A stretch of 64,000 bases of DNA from Riemerella anatipestifer ATCC 11845 = DSM 15868 (GCF_000252855.1 NC_017045.1:310001-374000), one strand, 5' to 3'; counted from the stretch's first letter, positions 25,680 through 32,543 are shown. Numbers and translations: made by a program. Notes: generated from the sequence alone by a model not told the origin.

Positions 25680-26423
25680 ATGGAAATACCCTTTTACACC
25701 TCTTTTAAAGAGTTTAAGGATAACTATAAAACCGATTTAGAAAAGTGGCTAAGTATATACCCTGACGGCAACGAAGATGAATTTTTAAAAGAAGTTAAGG
25801 AACTATACGAGCCTTTTTTAAGGTGGAACGGCAATGAATTTGAGGAATTAGATAATCATACAATGGTATGTAAACAAGATAATGGGTATCATTTAGTTGT
25901 ATCACAATATGATAGTGTGTTTATTACTAAAAAACAATTCAAAAACCTAAAATTCGCACTCCCTAAAATAGTAAATCATATAGAATCCATTATAAACATT
26001 AAAAAAAGTGCAAATGTTCGTTTATTGGGTAAAGTAAACCCTACAACAGGCGAAATAATACCACTAAAAGGGGACTTACCCTATAATTTATCCGATGACT
26101 TTAAAGACGAACCCACCACGCAGGAGGGTCGCAAGGGCTACAAAAAAATAAAAGTTAAAGGTTCTTTACAATCTATTGGATATATATTTTCTGAATTGAT
26201 AGATAAAGGTTGGATAATACCACCTAAAAGGAACGGTAAAATAAATAAAACTGCCGTAGCAAGACTGATATTAGAACATTTTGAACTAATAGATAGAAAG
26301 AAACCAATAACAGAAGAATATGTAAGGAGAACTATAAGTACAAAAAAAATAGATAGCGGATTTAATAAAGATAAAATGGATAGATTTAAGATACCGTCTG
26401 AAAAAAGTATAAATTCAAAATAG
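25680..26423 (+). CDS. Hypothetical protein, possibly RteC-like
   Basis: A 247-residue protein that I cannot name with certainty. The ATG at 25680 is used; a TTG nine bases earlier is possible. The N-terminal half is acidic and aromatic (YTSFKEFKDNYKTDLEKWLSIYPDG). The C-terminal half (SIGYIFSELIDKGWI, then KTAVARLILEHFE and EEYVRRTIS) recalls the C-terminal region of RteC-type regulators of Bacteroidota elements, but the match is weak. There are no membrane segments. It follows the paired palindromes and ends at a terminator, so it is a separate transcription unit. Confidence 0.6.
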   Translation: MEIPFYTSFKEFKDNYKTDLEKWLSIYPDGNEDEFLKEVKELYEPFLRWNGNEFEELDNHTMVCKQDNGYHLVVSQYDSVFITKKQFKNLKFALPKIVNHIESIINIKKSANVRLLGKVNPTTGEIIPLKGDLPYNLSDDFKDEPTTQEGRKGYKKIKVKGSLQSIGYIFSELIDKGWIIPPKRNGKINKTAVARLILEHFELIDRKKPITEEYVRRTISTKKIDSGFNKDKMDRFKIPSEKSINSK

Positions 26424-26430
26424 CATCTGT

Positions 26431-26460
26431 AACCACTTATTTATTAGGTGGTTATTTTAT
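26431..26460 (+). terminator. Intrinsic terminator
   Basis: AACCACTTA (26431-26439) pairs with TAGGTGGTT (26445-26453) with one G-U pair, followed by a T-rich run. Confidence 0.65.
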
Positions 26461-26524
26461 TTTTCGGATATAAAAACGGATAGTACATTTTAAAAACGGC
26501 TAACTACTGCCTAAATGAACAATA

Positions 26525-26532
26525 TACTTTTG
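26525..26532 (+). promoter_or_regulatory. Putative -7 element of the HTH gene
   Basis: TACTTTTG matches TAnnTTTG, 27 bases before the ATG at 26559. Confidence 0.45.
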
Positions 26533-26558
26533 CCCCATAATTCTAAACCAAAAAAATT

Positions 26559-26846
26559 ATGGAGGCAATACAATTTATAGGGACGAACCCTAACGAACTA
26601 ATCAAAGCGATTTCTAACGCTATTGTTCCTGAATTGGAGCAAAGACTATCAAAACAATTTCAACCCAAAGAACCCACAACCTACCTCACACGGAAAGAGG
26701 TATGCGAATTACTGCATATAGATTACTCCACTCTGAACCGTTGGGCAAAGGGCGGTAAGCTAACGGCGTACGGTATAGGTAATAGGGTATATTACAAACG
26801 CAAAGAAGTAGAGGCATTAGTAGATAAAGGTAAAATCAAATACTAA
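26559..26846 (+). CDS. Excisionase-like helix-turn-helix protein
   Basis: A 95-residue DNA-binding protein. The C-terminal half is a MerR/excisionase-type winged helix (YLTRKEVCELLHIDYSTLNRWAKGG, then AYGIGNRVYYKRKEVEALV). Such proteins in Bacteroidota elements direct excision by the integrase or act as regulators. The N-terminal 45 residues are a helical extension. It has its own promoter and lies in the early-control region of the element. Excisionase is likely but not proven. Confidence 0.8.
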   Translation: MEAIQFIGTNPNELIKAISNAIVPELEQRLSKQFQPKEPTTYLTRKEVCELLHIDYSTLNRWAKGGKLTAYGIGNRVYYKRKEVEALVDKGKIKY

Positions 26847-26912
26847 TAAAAAAAGGAAGCCCAAAAGCCCCCTTTAATTGTTGAATTGTAACACCAATAA
26901 ACGGCATTTACA
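26846..26912 (-). ncRNA. Possible small antisense RNA
   Basis: On the minus strand a -7 match TATATTTG lies at 26925-26918, and a hairpin (AAAGGGGG / CTTCCTTT with G-U pairs, loop CTTTTGGG) with a seven-T tail lies at 26875-26848. They would define an RNA of about 65 bases. It would contain the complement of the leader motif shared by the integrase and 25680 genes. No -33 element is clear. The G-U pairs favour the minus strand over the plus strand. Confidence 0.3.
26880..26891 (+). repeat. Leader motif GTTGAATTGTAA, copy 3
   Basis: It lies 73 bases upstream of the antirepressor gene, within the possible minus-strand RNA. Confidence 0.5.
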
Positions 26913-26964
26913 TAGGGCAAATATAGGTAAAAAAGTTATAAATCATAAACACTAAAATATAAAA

Positions 26965-27576
26965 ATGAACGAGTTAATCAAAATTACAGAACAAAACGGC
27001 AAACAAGCCGTGTCAGCTAGAGAGTTACACTCTTTTTTAGAAAGTAAACAAGACTTTTCAACTTGGATAAAAAACAGGATTGAGAAATACGGATTTATAG
27101 AAGAGCAAGATTTTACGCTCCATAAATTTGTGGAGCGTGGAACTTGGAAGCACGAATATGTTTTAAGTATTGACACAGCGAAAGAGTTGGCAATGGTGGA
27201 GGGTAACGAAAAAGGCAAACAAGCGAGGCAGTATTTTATAGAGTGTGAAAAACGCCTGAAAAAACCACTTTCGCAGGTGGAGATAGTGGCACAATCCGCT
27301 CAATTATTATTGCAACAATCACAGCAACTAGAAACGCTACAAAAAGAAGTTAATCATATCAAGGCGAAGATAACCACAAGCGAGGAGAGTTTTATCACAA
27401 TAGCAGGTTACGCCACACTAGAGAAAAAACGAATTGATAATAAAACAGCTTCTATCATAGGGCGTAAGGTAGCGAAATACTGCCGTGATAATGATATTAT
27501 CATAGGGCAAATATTTGACCCTCGTTTTGGCTATGTTAATACTTACCCTAGAGATATTATTCAGATGTTTTTTTAG
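26965..27576 (+). CDS. AntA/AntB-type phage antirepressor
   Basis: A 203-residue protein with the AntA/AntB domain at the N-terminus (AVSARELHSFLESKQDFSTWIKNR; GTWKHEYVLSIDTAKELAM) and a C-terminal phage regulatory domain (TIAGYATLEKKRIDNKTASIIGRKV; DPRFGYVNTYPRD). A Gln-rich coiled segment joins them (about 105-135). Antirepressors bind and inactivate phage-type repressors. Its 3' end overlaps the end of the XRE repressor gene by 20 bases on the opposite strand, so repressor and antirepressor are neighbours and their transcripts collide. Confidence 0.88.
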   Translation: MNELIKITEQNGKQAVSARELHSFLESKQDFSTWIKNRIEKYGFIEEQDFTLHKFVERGTWKHEYVLSIDTAKELAMVEGNEKGKQARQYFIECEKRLKKPLSQVEIVAQSAQLLLQQSQQLETLQKEVNHIKAKITTSEESFITIAGYATLEKKRIDNKTASIIGRKVAKYCRDNDIIIGQIFDPRFGYVNTYPRDIIQMFF

Positions 27577-27871
27577 GACTAAGGGTATCTATTCTAAGAC
27601 TACCTACCTCTACATAATCCCCTTGCTCGTTTTGGATATATAAAGGTGTTTCGTTGTTGTTAGTATCTTTAGTAGAATTAAAAAGGTCTTTTATATCTAC
27701 ATTTAAAAAAGTGGCAATATCTAAAAGGGTTTGAGGTTTGGGGAAGTTCCTCCCTACTATAATATTGGAAATTGTTGTAACAGAAACGCCGATACCGTCT
27801 GCTAATTCTTTACCTGTTACCCCTTTATCTTTTAGTACTTCCTTTAATTTTAAAATATTTTCAGTTTCCAT
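27557..27871 (-). CDS. XRE-family (Cro/CI-type) repressor
   Basis: A 104-residue repressor. The start at 27871 gives METENILKLKEVLKDKGVTGKELADGIGVSVTTISNIIVG, a complete HTH_3 domain (about residues 5-60). A short C-terminal tail (YIQNEQGDYVEVGSLRIDTLSPKK) could be an oligomerisation or beta-hairpin element. It is the only leftward gene of the element and faces the operator region at 27890-28002. It is the likely master repressor of the rightward replication genes and a plausible target of the antirepressor. Confidence 0.88.
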   Translation of the reverse strand: METENILKLKEVLKDKGVTGKELADGIGVSVTTISNIIVGRNFPKPQTLLDIATFLNVDIKDLFNSTKDTNNNETPLYIQNEQGDYVEVGSLRIDTLSPKKTSE

Positions 27872-27889
27872 ATTGTTGTTTTTATACGG

Positions 27890-28002
27890 CAAATATATGA
27901 TAAATAAGTGATACTTATATTTTTTAAAATAAAAATTAAATAAAACTTGTATAATATTCAAATAACACTTATATTTGCAAAGTAAAAAAGTAAGTGTTAT
28001 TT
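27890..28002. promoter_or_regulatory. Divergent repressor/early promoters with three operators
   Basis: The leftward -7 element TATATTTG is at 27897-27890 (repressor gene). The rightward -7 element TATATTTG is at 27970-27977 with TTG at 27947-27949. O1, ATAAGTGATACTTAT (27904-27918), is a palindrome. O2, AAATAACACTTA (27960-27971), and O3, TAAGTGTTATTT (27991-28002), are perfect inverted copies of each other and flank or overlap the rightward -7 element. The consensus half-site is AAGTGWTAYTT. This is a lysogeny-switch layout. Confidence 0.75.
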
Positions 28003-28025
28003 AATTTTATAAAAACATAAACATT

Positions 28026-28244
28026 ATGCAAGTGGTAAGTCAAAACAGAATAGAGAAGATAGCAAGAAATATTAACGCAATGGATATTTATTATCAATAT
28101 TCAGACGATGCGAGAGAGTGGAGATTTTGGAATGATTTAAACAACAAGTTAAGAAAGATATTAAAAGGGTTAAGCCCAGAAGTAAAAGAGCAAATAAGAC
28201 AACTATGTAACGAGCAAGAAGCTAAATATTTTAACCTTATCTAA
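28026..28244 (+). CDS. Hypothetical small protein, first gene of the rightward operon
   Basis: A 72-residue protein that I do not recognise. It is helical and charged (NRIEKIARNINAMDIYYQYSDDAREWRFW; ILKGLSPEVKEQIRQLCNEQE). It follows the rightward early promoter by about 45 bases and starts a run of closely spaced genes (gaps of 6-12 bases), so it is probably the first gene to be derepressed. Confidence 0.7.
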   Translation: MQVVSQNRIEKIARNINAMDIYYQYSDDAREWRFWNDLNNKLRKILKGLSPEVKEQIRQLCNEQEAKYFNLI

Positions 28245-28255
28245 AATAGAATATT

Positions 28256-28564
28256 ATGGAAAAATTCAGAACCCAAGTATTTAAGAGAGCCTACGAGATA
28301 AAGAAAGAAACAGGTAAAGCGTGGGCGGTGTGTTTATCCAAAGCGTGGCAGTTGTATAGTCTTGCAAAAAAGATGAAGAATGAAATAATCACTTTCTACT
28401 ATGAGAAAAAAGACGGCTCACTAAGAAAGGCAAAGGGGACACTAAAAGATGAGGTAGTAACCTATACATCAAAAGGTGGAGCAAGTAGCCCTAAAGTATT
28501 TACTTATTACGATATAGAAGTAGGGGCATTTAGAGCCTTTAAAGTAGCAAATTTTATAAAATAA
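28256..28564 (+). CDS. DUF2693-like SH3 beta-barrel protein
   Basis: A 102-residue protein resembling the DUF2693 family common on Bacteroidota mobile elements. The N-terminal helix TGKAWAVCLSKAWQLYSLAK is followed by a beta region FYYEKKDGSLRKAKGTL, then VFTYYDIEVGAFRAFKVAN. The function is unknown; the fold is a small SH3-like barrel. It is part of the early operon. Confidence 0.7.
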   Translation: MEKFRTQVFKRAYEIKKETGKAWAVCLSKAWQLYSLAKKMKNEIITFYYEKKDGSLRKAKGTLKDEVVTYTSKGGASSPKVFTYYDIEVGAFRAFKVANFIK

Positions 28565-28570
28565 ACCACT

Positions 28571-29008
28571 ATGACAACCCAATCCAACAATGGGCAGATA
28601 AGCCCCAAAAGAACCTATTTAGAGCCTTATATGGTAAAACACCTAGAACAGTTGCTCAACAGCGAAGAGGCTTATAATAACCTACTAGCTAACCTTTGGC
28701 GAGTGCGTTCAGGACTGCACGAGGTAGCCTCTAATAATCCACAAGTAAAGGAGATGACGAACTCTATAAATGAGATTATGGGGTGTTTATTACCCTTAGA
28801 ACCTCAACGATTGCAGACCATATCAGACCAAGCAAAAGGCATTTATCCACTCAAAGAGACTATACTTTACGCCAACGGTAATAAGTATAGGGTAAAACTA
28901 AAGCCCATTGATAATTTACAAGAGGGGGCAGATATTATAACGGTAGAGGGTAAACCTTACGAGGTACTAGAGCGTGAAAAACTTAATCAAATAACAGTAA
29001 CTAACTAA
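28571..29008 (+). CDS. Hypothetical protein of the element
   Basis: A 145-residue protein that I do not recognise. The N-terminal two thirds are helical (EPYMVKHLEQLLNSEEAYNN; VKEMTNSINEIMG). The end is a small beta region (YANGNKYRVKLKPID; ITVEGKPYEVLERE). It has no signal peptide. Gaps of 6 and 12 bases to its neighbours mark it as part of the same operon. Confidence 0.65.
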   Translation: MTTQSNNGQISPKRTYLEPYMVKHLEQLLNSEEAYNNLLANLWRVRSGLHEVASNNPQVKEMTNSINEIMGCLLPLEPQRLQTISDQAKGIYPLKETILYANGNKYRVKLKPIDNLQEGADIITVEGKPYEVLEREKLNQITVTN

Positions 29009-29020
29009 AAAACAAATAAA

Positions 29021-29551
29021 ATGAGAATAATAAACAGCATCAGCAGTATCTACGAAAGTGAACTGAAAAATGCAGAAAACAAAAGACCAACCTTAGTATA
29101 TGATGAGGATTTTGGAACAAATACAGACTATTTTAACAGCTTTGAGTTGTCTTTGTACTTGTTAGAGATAATGGATAACACCCATAATCTAAACCTATTC
29201 TTAGAGGGGTTGGGTATGCCCAAAGTAAATGCAGATATATTTTACACTTTGCTGAGGTATATCATAGAAAACAAAGAAATTACAGAAGAACACAAACAAA
29301 CCTATTTCAATACCACAAAGGAGTTGTACAGGATAAGTAATGTATTTTGGTATGTATCGCAAACTGTATCTTTTGTACCTGATTGGGATATAGACTGTTT
29401 CATTTTTGATGTAAGAAATGACCTTAACGATGACTACCCTGATATTTACGAAAGGGCAATGAAAGGGGATATAACCTATGACGAGTTTTTAGATGAGATT
29501 AAGACACTCAACAACCGAGTATTTGAGAAATTAAACCAAGATACCGCCTAA
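29021..29551 (+). CDS. Hypothetical acidic protein of the element
   Basis: A 176-residue acidic, aromatic protein without recognisable domains (FNSFELSLYLLEIMDNTHNL; YDEFLDEIKTLNNRVFEKL). The acidity and small size would fit a DNA mimic or an inhibitor, but that is speculation. It is the last gene before the 11-bp iteron array. Confidence 0.65.
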   Translation: MRIINSISSIYESELKNAENKRPTLVYDEDFGTNTDYFNSFELSLYLLEIMDNTHNLNLFLEGLGMPKVNADIFYTLLRYIIENKEITEEHKQTYFNTTKELYRISNVFWYVSQTVSFVPDWDIDCFIFDVRNDLNDDYPDIYERAMKGDITYDEFLDEIKTLNNRVFEKLNQDTA

Positions 29552-29602
29552 AACAAACCACTAAAAACGCAATAAAATATAGGGGTGCAGGTTGTCAGCA
29601 AA

Positions 29603-29712
29603 CCGCTGACGAACCGCTGACAAACCAAAGGCAAACCAACGAATAACCTAACTATAACCGAAAGATAACCTAACCATAACCAAAGGATAACCAAAGGATA
29701 ACCAAAATAATA
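29603..29712 (+). repeat. Iteron-like array, ten 11-bp units
   Basis: Ten consecutive 11-base units begin with CC and mostly end in AA: two CCGCTGAC units, then CCAAAGGCAAA, CCAACGAATAA, CCTAACTATAA, CCGAAAGATAA, CCTAACCATAA, two CCAAAGGATAA and CCAAAATAATA. One helical turn per unit puts all contacts on one face. It lies just before the winged-helix and initiator genes, as replication iterons do. Confidence 0.75.
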
Positions 29713-29717
29713 AAATT

Positions 29718-30140
29718 ATGAACGCACAAAAGGAGGGCTACAAAGCCATAATAAAAGAACTACCTGAAAGAATGACAACGGTATTAAAACAGATAGAGCA
29801 ATTAGGAGAGTGCACCTATACGGAACTCGCAAACGCCTACAATATAAACACCAATCTAGTAACCAACCGTATTAGCGACCTGCAAAAGGTGGGTTTAATC
29901 CGAAAGATAGGCACGAAAGAATGCAACGGCAGACAGCAAACCATATTTAAGGTATGCAGTTTAGACGAAGCTAAAGAAATACAAAAACAGTTATACATAG
30001 AGTACCGCACCAAGCGAGAGGATTTGGAAACGGACTTTATAACCTTAGCCAATAAGACCGAAACGACAAAAGACCTCATCAGAGGCAAAATAGAATACTA
30101 TAAAACTAAAATAGATTTACTGATGAGGTTTGCGGTCTAA
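29718..30140 (+). CDS. Winged-helix DNA-binding protein
   Basis: A 140-residue protein with a MarR/IclR-like winged helix (VLKQIEQLGECTYTELANAYNI; LVTNRISDLQKVGLIRKIG) and a C-terminal coiled coil (EYRTKREDLETDFITLANK). It starts six bases after the iteron array, so it may bind the array or control the downstream initiator. Its stop codon lies in an inverted repeat. Confidence 0.75.
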   Translation: MNAQKEGYKAIIKELPERMTTVLKQIEQLGECTYTELANAYNINTNLVTNRISDLQKVGLIRKIGTKECNGRQQTIFKVCSLDEAKEIQKQLYIEYRTKREDLETDFITLANKTETTKDLIRGKIEYYKTKIDLLMRFAV

Positions 30141-30149
30141 CCTCATCAG
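30120..30149 (+). other. Perfect 11-bp hairpin over the stop codon
   Basis: CTGATGAGGTT (30120-30130) and AACCTCATCAG (30139-30149) flank the eight-base loop TGCGGTCT. No T run follows, so this is not a usual terminator. It lies 54 bases upstream of the initiator gene and could be an origin hairpin or a translational control element. Confidence 0.6.
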
Positions 30150-30202
30150 ATAAACCAAATAAAACGCTAATTGTCGCTAATCATCACTTAATAAAATGTA
30201 AT

Positions 30203-31585
30203 ATGATAGATTATATCCGTGCGAAGTACGAAGCCCCTTATCAACTTAGAACCGAGTTAATGGATTTTATCACAGAGGTAAACACCACAACAGGCGAAAC
30301 GAGTGGTAAAATGGTAGGGTTATACAACCAAATGAAGATAATACAATACCCCTCTAGGAGTGTATATATAGAGGGCAGTTTGCATAAGTTTTTTAATAAG
30401 GCAGATTTTAACGGTAACGATTTTAATAGTCAGGATTTATCCGTAACCCTTTACGAGATAGAAAGGGTACTAGGTTTAACACCTCAACACCTAAAGCTGA
30501 CTAACTTAGAATTTGGGGTAAATGTAACGCTCCCTTTTGACCCTCAAAAGGTACTCAATAACCTACTATTTTACCAAGATAAAGAGTTTACCAAGAGCAT
30601 AACGGCAGGTAACTTTAGAGAGGTGGAAAAAACGCAGTATTTCGTAAAGATATACGACAAGTACAGGCAGTATAACGGCGATGATATAGAGGTAACCATA
30701 GTTAAGAACATACAGCCGAATACTTTTCGTTTTGAAATGAAGTACAGGAAAATGGAAAAACTCAACGATGTAGGTATAACTTACCTTACGGACTTATTGG
30801 ATACTGAAAAAGTGGAGCAATTAAAATACAGGCTACTAGAGTGTTTTAACGAGGTCTATTTTTACGATTTTACAATGCGTACCGATAAGATGAACAAGAG
30901 GGAGAAAGAAGCCATAAAAGACTACTGCAACCCTAATTTTTGGAGTAATATAGATGATAAGCGTAAAAAACATAAACACAAGCAGGATTATAATAAAATC
31001 GTTGTGAAACATAGCCAAAATATCAAGGCTAAAATATCCAATTTAATAGCTGAAAAATGGGACGAACTTTTGGCAAAAAGTGGTGACCAAATGACCGATA
31101 TTTTAAATCAAAAGTGGCGACCAAATGACCAAGATTTAAGCAGTAAAAGTGGTGACCAAATGACCGATATTTTGGAACCCCAAAAAGCGACCAAATGCCA
31201 ACTAGTATATAGTGTCATTCGGTCGCCTTTTACCCCTCTTGAAAAAACGGCTAAAAACGGAATAAAAAAAGAGGGTAAAAATGGGGCGATTGAAGACGAA
31301 AAAAAAGAGAGGGTTTGCGAGGTTACGAAATTGGATATTTCAATGCAGAAAAAAGGGAGCAAATTTTTATGTTTCACGGGGCTAAAATATTATTGGAAAA
31401 ATGAGCGAAAAATATTCAACGATTTAGAGAAAAAATATCTGCCGAGAAATAAGAGGGGTGTAAATTTGGAAGACAAGATTTATTTCATCGCTCACAATAT
31501 CCGAAACGCTAAGTTCAACAAGAAACACAACAGGGCTAAGTTTGAGGCTAGGCATTACCCTGATTGGCAAATGCGGTTATTTTAA
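30203..31585 (+). CDS. Probable replication initiator (phage replication protein, CRI/Gp2-like)
   Basis: A 460-residue protein. The N-terminal 240 residues have the pattern of filamentous-phage and plasmid initiators: YIEGSLHKFFN (about 53-63), LKLTNLEFGVNV (about 98-109), QYFVKIYDKYRQY (about 146-158) and RFEMKYRKMEKLNDVGITYL (about 176-195), with candidate catalytic tyrosines. A Lys/Gln-rich middle contains the repeated peptide KSGDQMTDIL, produced by iteron-like DNA repeats. The C-terminus is basic. It is the last long gene of the element and follows the iteron array. I infer rolling-circle-type initiation; the assignment is moderate. Confidence 0.55.
   Translation: MIDYIRAKYEAPYQLRTELMDFITEVNTTTGETSGKMVGLYNQMKIIQYPSRSVYIEGSLHKFFNKADFNGNDFNSQDLSVTLYEIERVLGLTPQHLKLTNLEFGVNVTLPFDPQKVLNNLLFYQDKEFTKSITAGNFREVEKTQYFVKIYDKYRQYNGDDIEVTIVKNIQPNTFRFEMKYRKMEKLNDVGITYLTDLLDTEKVEQLKYRLLECFNEVYFYDFTMRTDKMNKREKEAIKDYCNPNFWSNIDDKRKKHKHKQDYNKIVVKHSQNIKAKISNLIAEKWDELLAKSGDQMTDILNQKWRPNDQDLSSKSGDQMTDILEPQKATKCQLVYSVIRSPFTPLEKTAKNGIKKEGKNGAIEDEKKERVCEVTKLDISMQKKGSKFLCFTGLKYYWKNERKIFNDLEKKYLPRNKRGVNLEDKIYFIAHNIRNAKFNKKHNRAKFEARHYPDWQMRLF
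31076..31231. repeat. Iterons embedded in the initiator gene
   Basis: A 29-base unit starting AAAAGTGGTGACCAAATGAC occurs perfectly at 31076-31104 and 31145-31173. A variant is at 31110-31137, a short copy at 31183-31199 and an inverted copy at 31212-31231. The starts are about 35 bases apart. Inside the gene they encode KSGDQMTDIL and related peptides. Confidence 0.75.
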
Positions 31586-31596
31586 CCAAAAACACC

Positions 31597-31663
31597 TCAA
31601 AAATCAATTTAAAAACATTTCTAATGTTAGGATATTACTTAGTAAAATATAATTGATTTTTGA
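31597..31663. repeat. Perfect 13-bp inverted repeat
   Basis: TCAAAAATCAATT (31597-31609) and AATTGATTTTTGA (31651-31663) are separated by 41 bases, just after the initiator gene. This belongs to a 502-base stretch (31586-32087) without a supported gene. Confidence 0.6.
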
Positions 31664-31766
31664 TGCCTTAAAATCATTTTTAAAGATAAGGGTAAAATAT
31701 GAACCCAATGGGCACGGTTTAATTTACTTTTAGTTTAGTCCTCTCCATATTACCAATTATTTACAT

Positions 31767-31790
31767 TTACACTATCACTTACACTATCGG
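31767..31790. repeat. Two 12-bp units TTACACTATC
   Basis: TTACACTATCAC and TTACACTATCGG are consecutive. On the opposite strand the junction reads TAAGTGATA, nine bases also present in repressor operator O1. Confidence 0.45.
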
Positions 31791-31904
31791 CATTTTTAGC
31801 ATTGTTTGGTATGCGATTTATGCGAGTGGCATTTTTTGGTTACGCTCAATATCCGTATTTGAAAAATAAGAAGGTTTTAATCTATCTAAATACTCAAAAT
31901 ACAG

Positions 31905-31929
31905 AAAAGTAAACTAATGGTTTACTTTT
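31905..31929. terminator. Perfect 10-bp hairpin with A/T tails
   Basis: AAAAGTAAAC and GTTTACTTTT flank the loop TAATG. It could terminate transcription coming from the initiator gene or be an operator. Confidence 0.45.
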
Positions 31930-32012
31930 AATCCGCTTAAACTTACTGTTTGTATTCCCCTTTGTGTTACCGTTTGCGTCCGTATTATGGGCACTATCTA
32001 AAATAACATCTA

Positions 32013-32084
32013 TTTGATACAGTTTCTGACACGGTTCTTGATACGGTTGTTAATACAGTTATTGATACAGTTGTTTATATTTGT
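32013..32084 (+). repeat. 12-bp array next to promoter of the last element gene
   Basis: Five consecutive 12-base units are TTTGATACAGTT, TCTGACACGGTT, CTTGATACGGTT, GTTAATACAGTT and ATTGATACAGTT. A sixth unit (GTTTATATTTGT) merges into the -7 element TATATTTG (32076-32083), which lies five bases before the ATG at 32088. Transcription would start almost at the start codon. Confidence 0.7.
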
Positions 32085-32087
32085 AAT

Positions 32088-32369
32088 ATGGAAGACACAA
32101 AGGGACTAGGATATACGAGTGCAGATAATAAACCTTTATTTAAACTAATGGAGACGGTGTGTATCACTCGTAAGAGTAGAAACCCCTTTATAAACTTTGA
32201 ATGCTTCGCTAGTGCCTTACAAGTAAACACAAAGAAGTTACATAGTATGCTAAAAGATAGGCAAATTCCTGATGAGGTTATCGTTGGAGGGTATGAGGCT
32301 TTAAATCCAAAGAAACGCCCTTTATTCTACCGAGATAAGGCACTAGAGTATATAAAACAGTTGGGGTAA
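32088..32369 (+). CDS. Hypothetical small protein, possibly leaderless mRNA
   Basis: A 93-residue protein that I do not recognise (INFECFASALQVNTKKLHSMLKDRQIPDEV). The middle resembles a short HTH (ASALQVNTKKLHSML), so a DNA-binding role is possible. It has its own array-flanked promoter, and the -7 element ends five bases before the ATG. Its stop codon lies at the start of the GGTAAA-type array. Confidence 0.6.
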   Translation: MEDTKGLGYTSADNKPLFKLMETVCITRKSRNPFINFECFASALQVNTKKLHSMLKDRQIPDEVIVGGYEALNPKKRPLFYRDKALEYIKQLG

Positions 32370-32543
32370 ATATAGGCTAAACTAGGGTAAATATGGGGTA
32401 AAATGGGGTAAGTTAGAAAAGCGGTAATGTTCGGTAAATATTCGGTAAACTGCGGTAAAAGAGAAAGGAAAAAGGTTCATTAAATATTCACTAAACTTCA
32501 CTAAAACGAAATGTTCAGTAAATATTCAGTAAACTTCAGTAAA
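32361..32543 (+). repeat. GTAAA-type array in four self-similar blocks
   Basis: Block A (32361-32411) repeats GGGGTAAA or AGGGTAAA; block B (32421-32460) repeats CGGTAAA; block C (32474-32506) repeats CATTAAA and CACTAAA; block D (32513-32543) repeats CAGTAAA. Blocks B, C and D share the plan TTCNNTAAATATTCNNTAAACTNCNNTAAAA but each uses its own variable bases consistently. This fills part of the 570-base gap before cvfB; 32544-32720 shows no gene. Confidence 0.7.

Noticed and set aside
29603-29712. CRISPR array at the 11-bp repeats
   Set aside because: Period is far too short and there are no spacers; it fits iterons.
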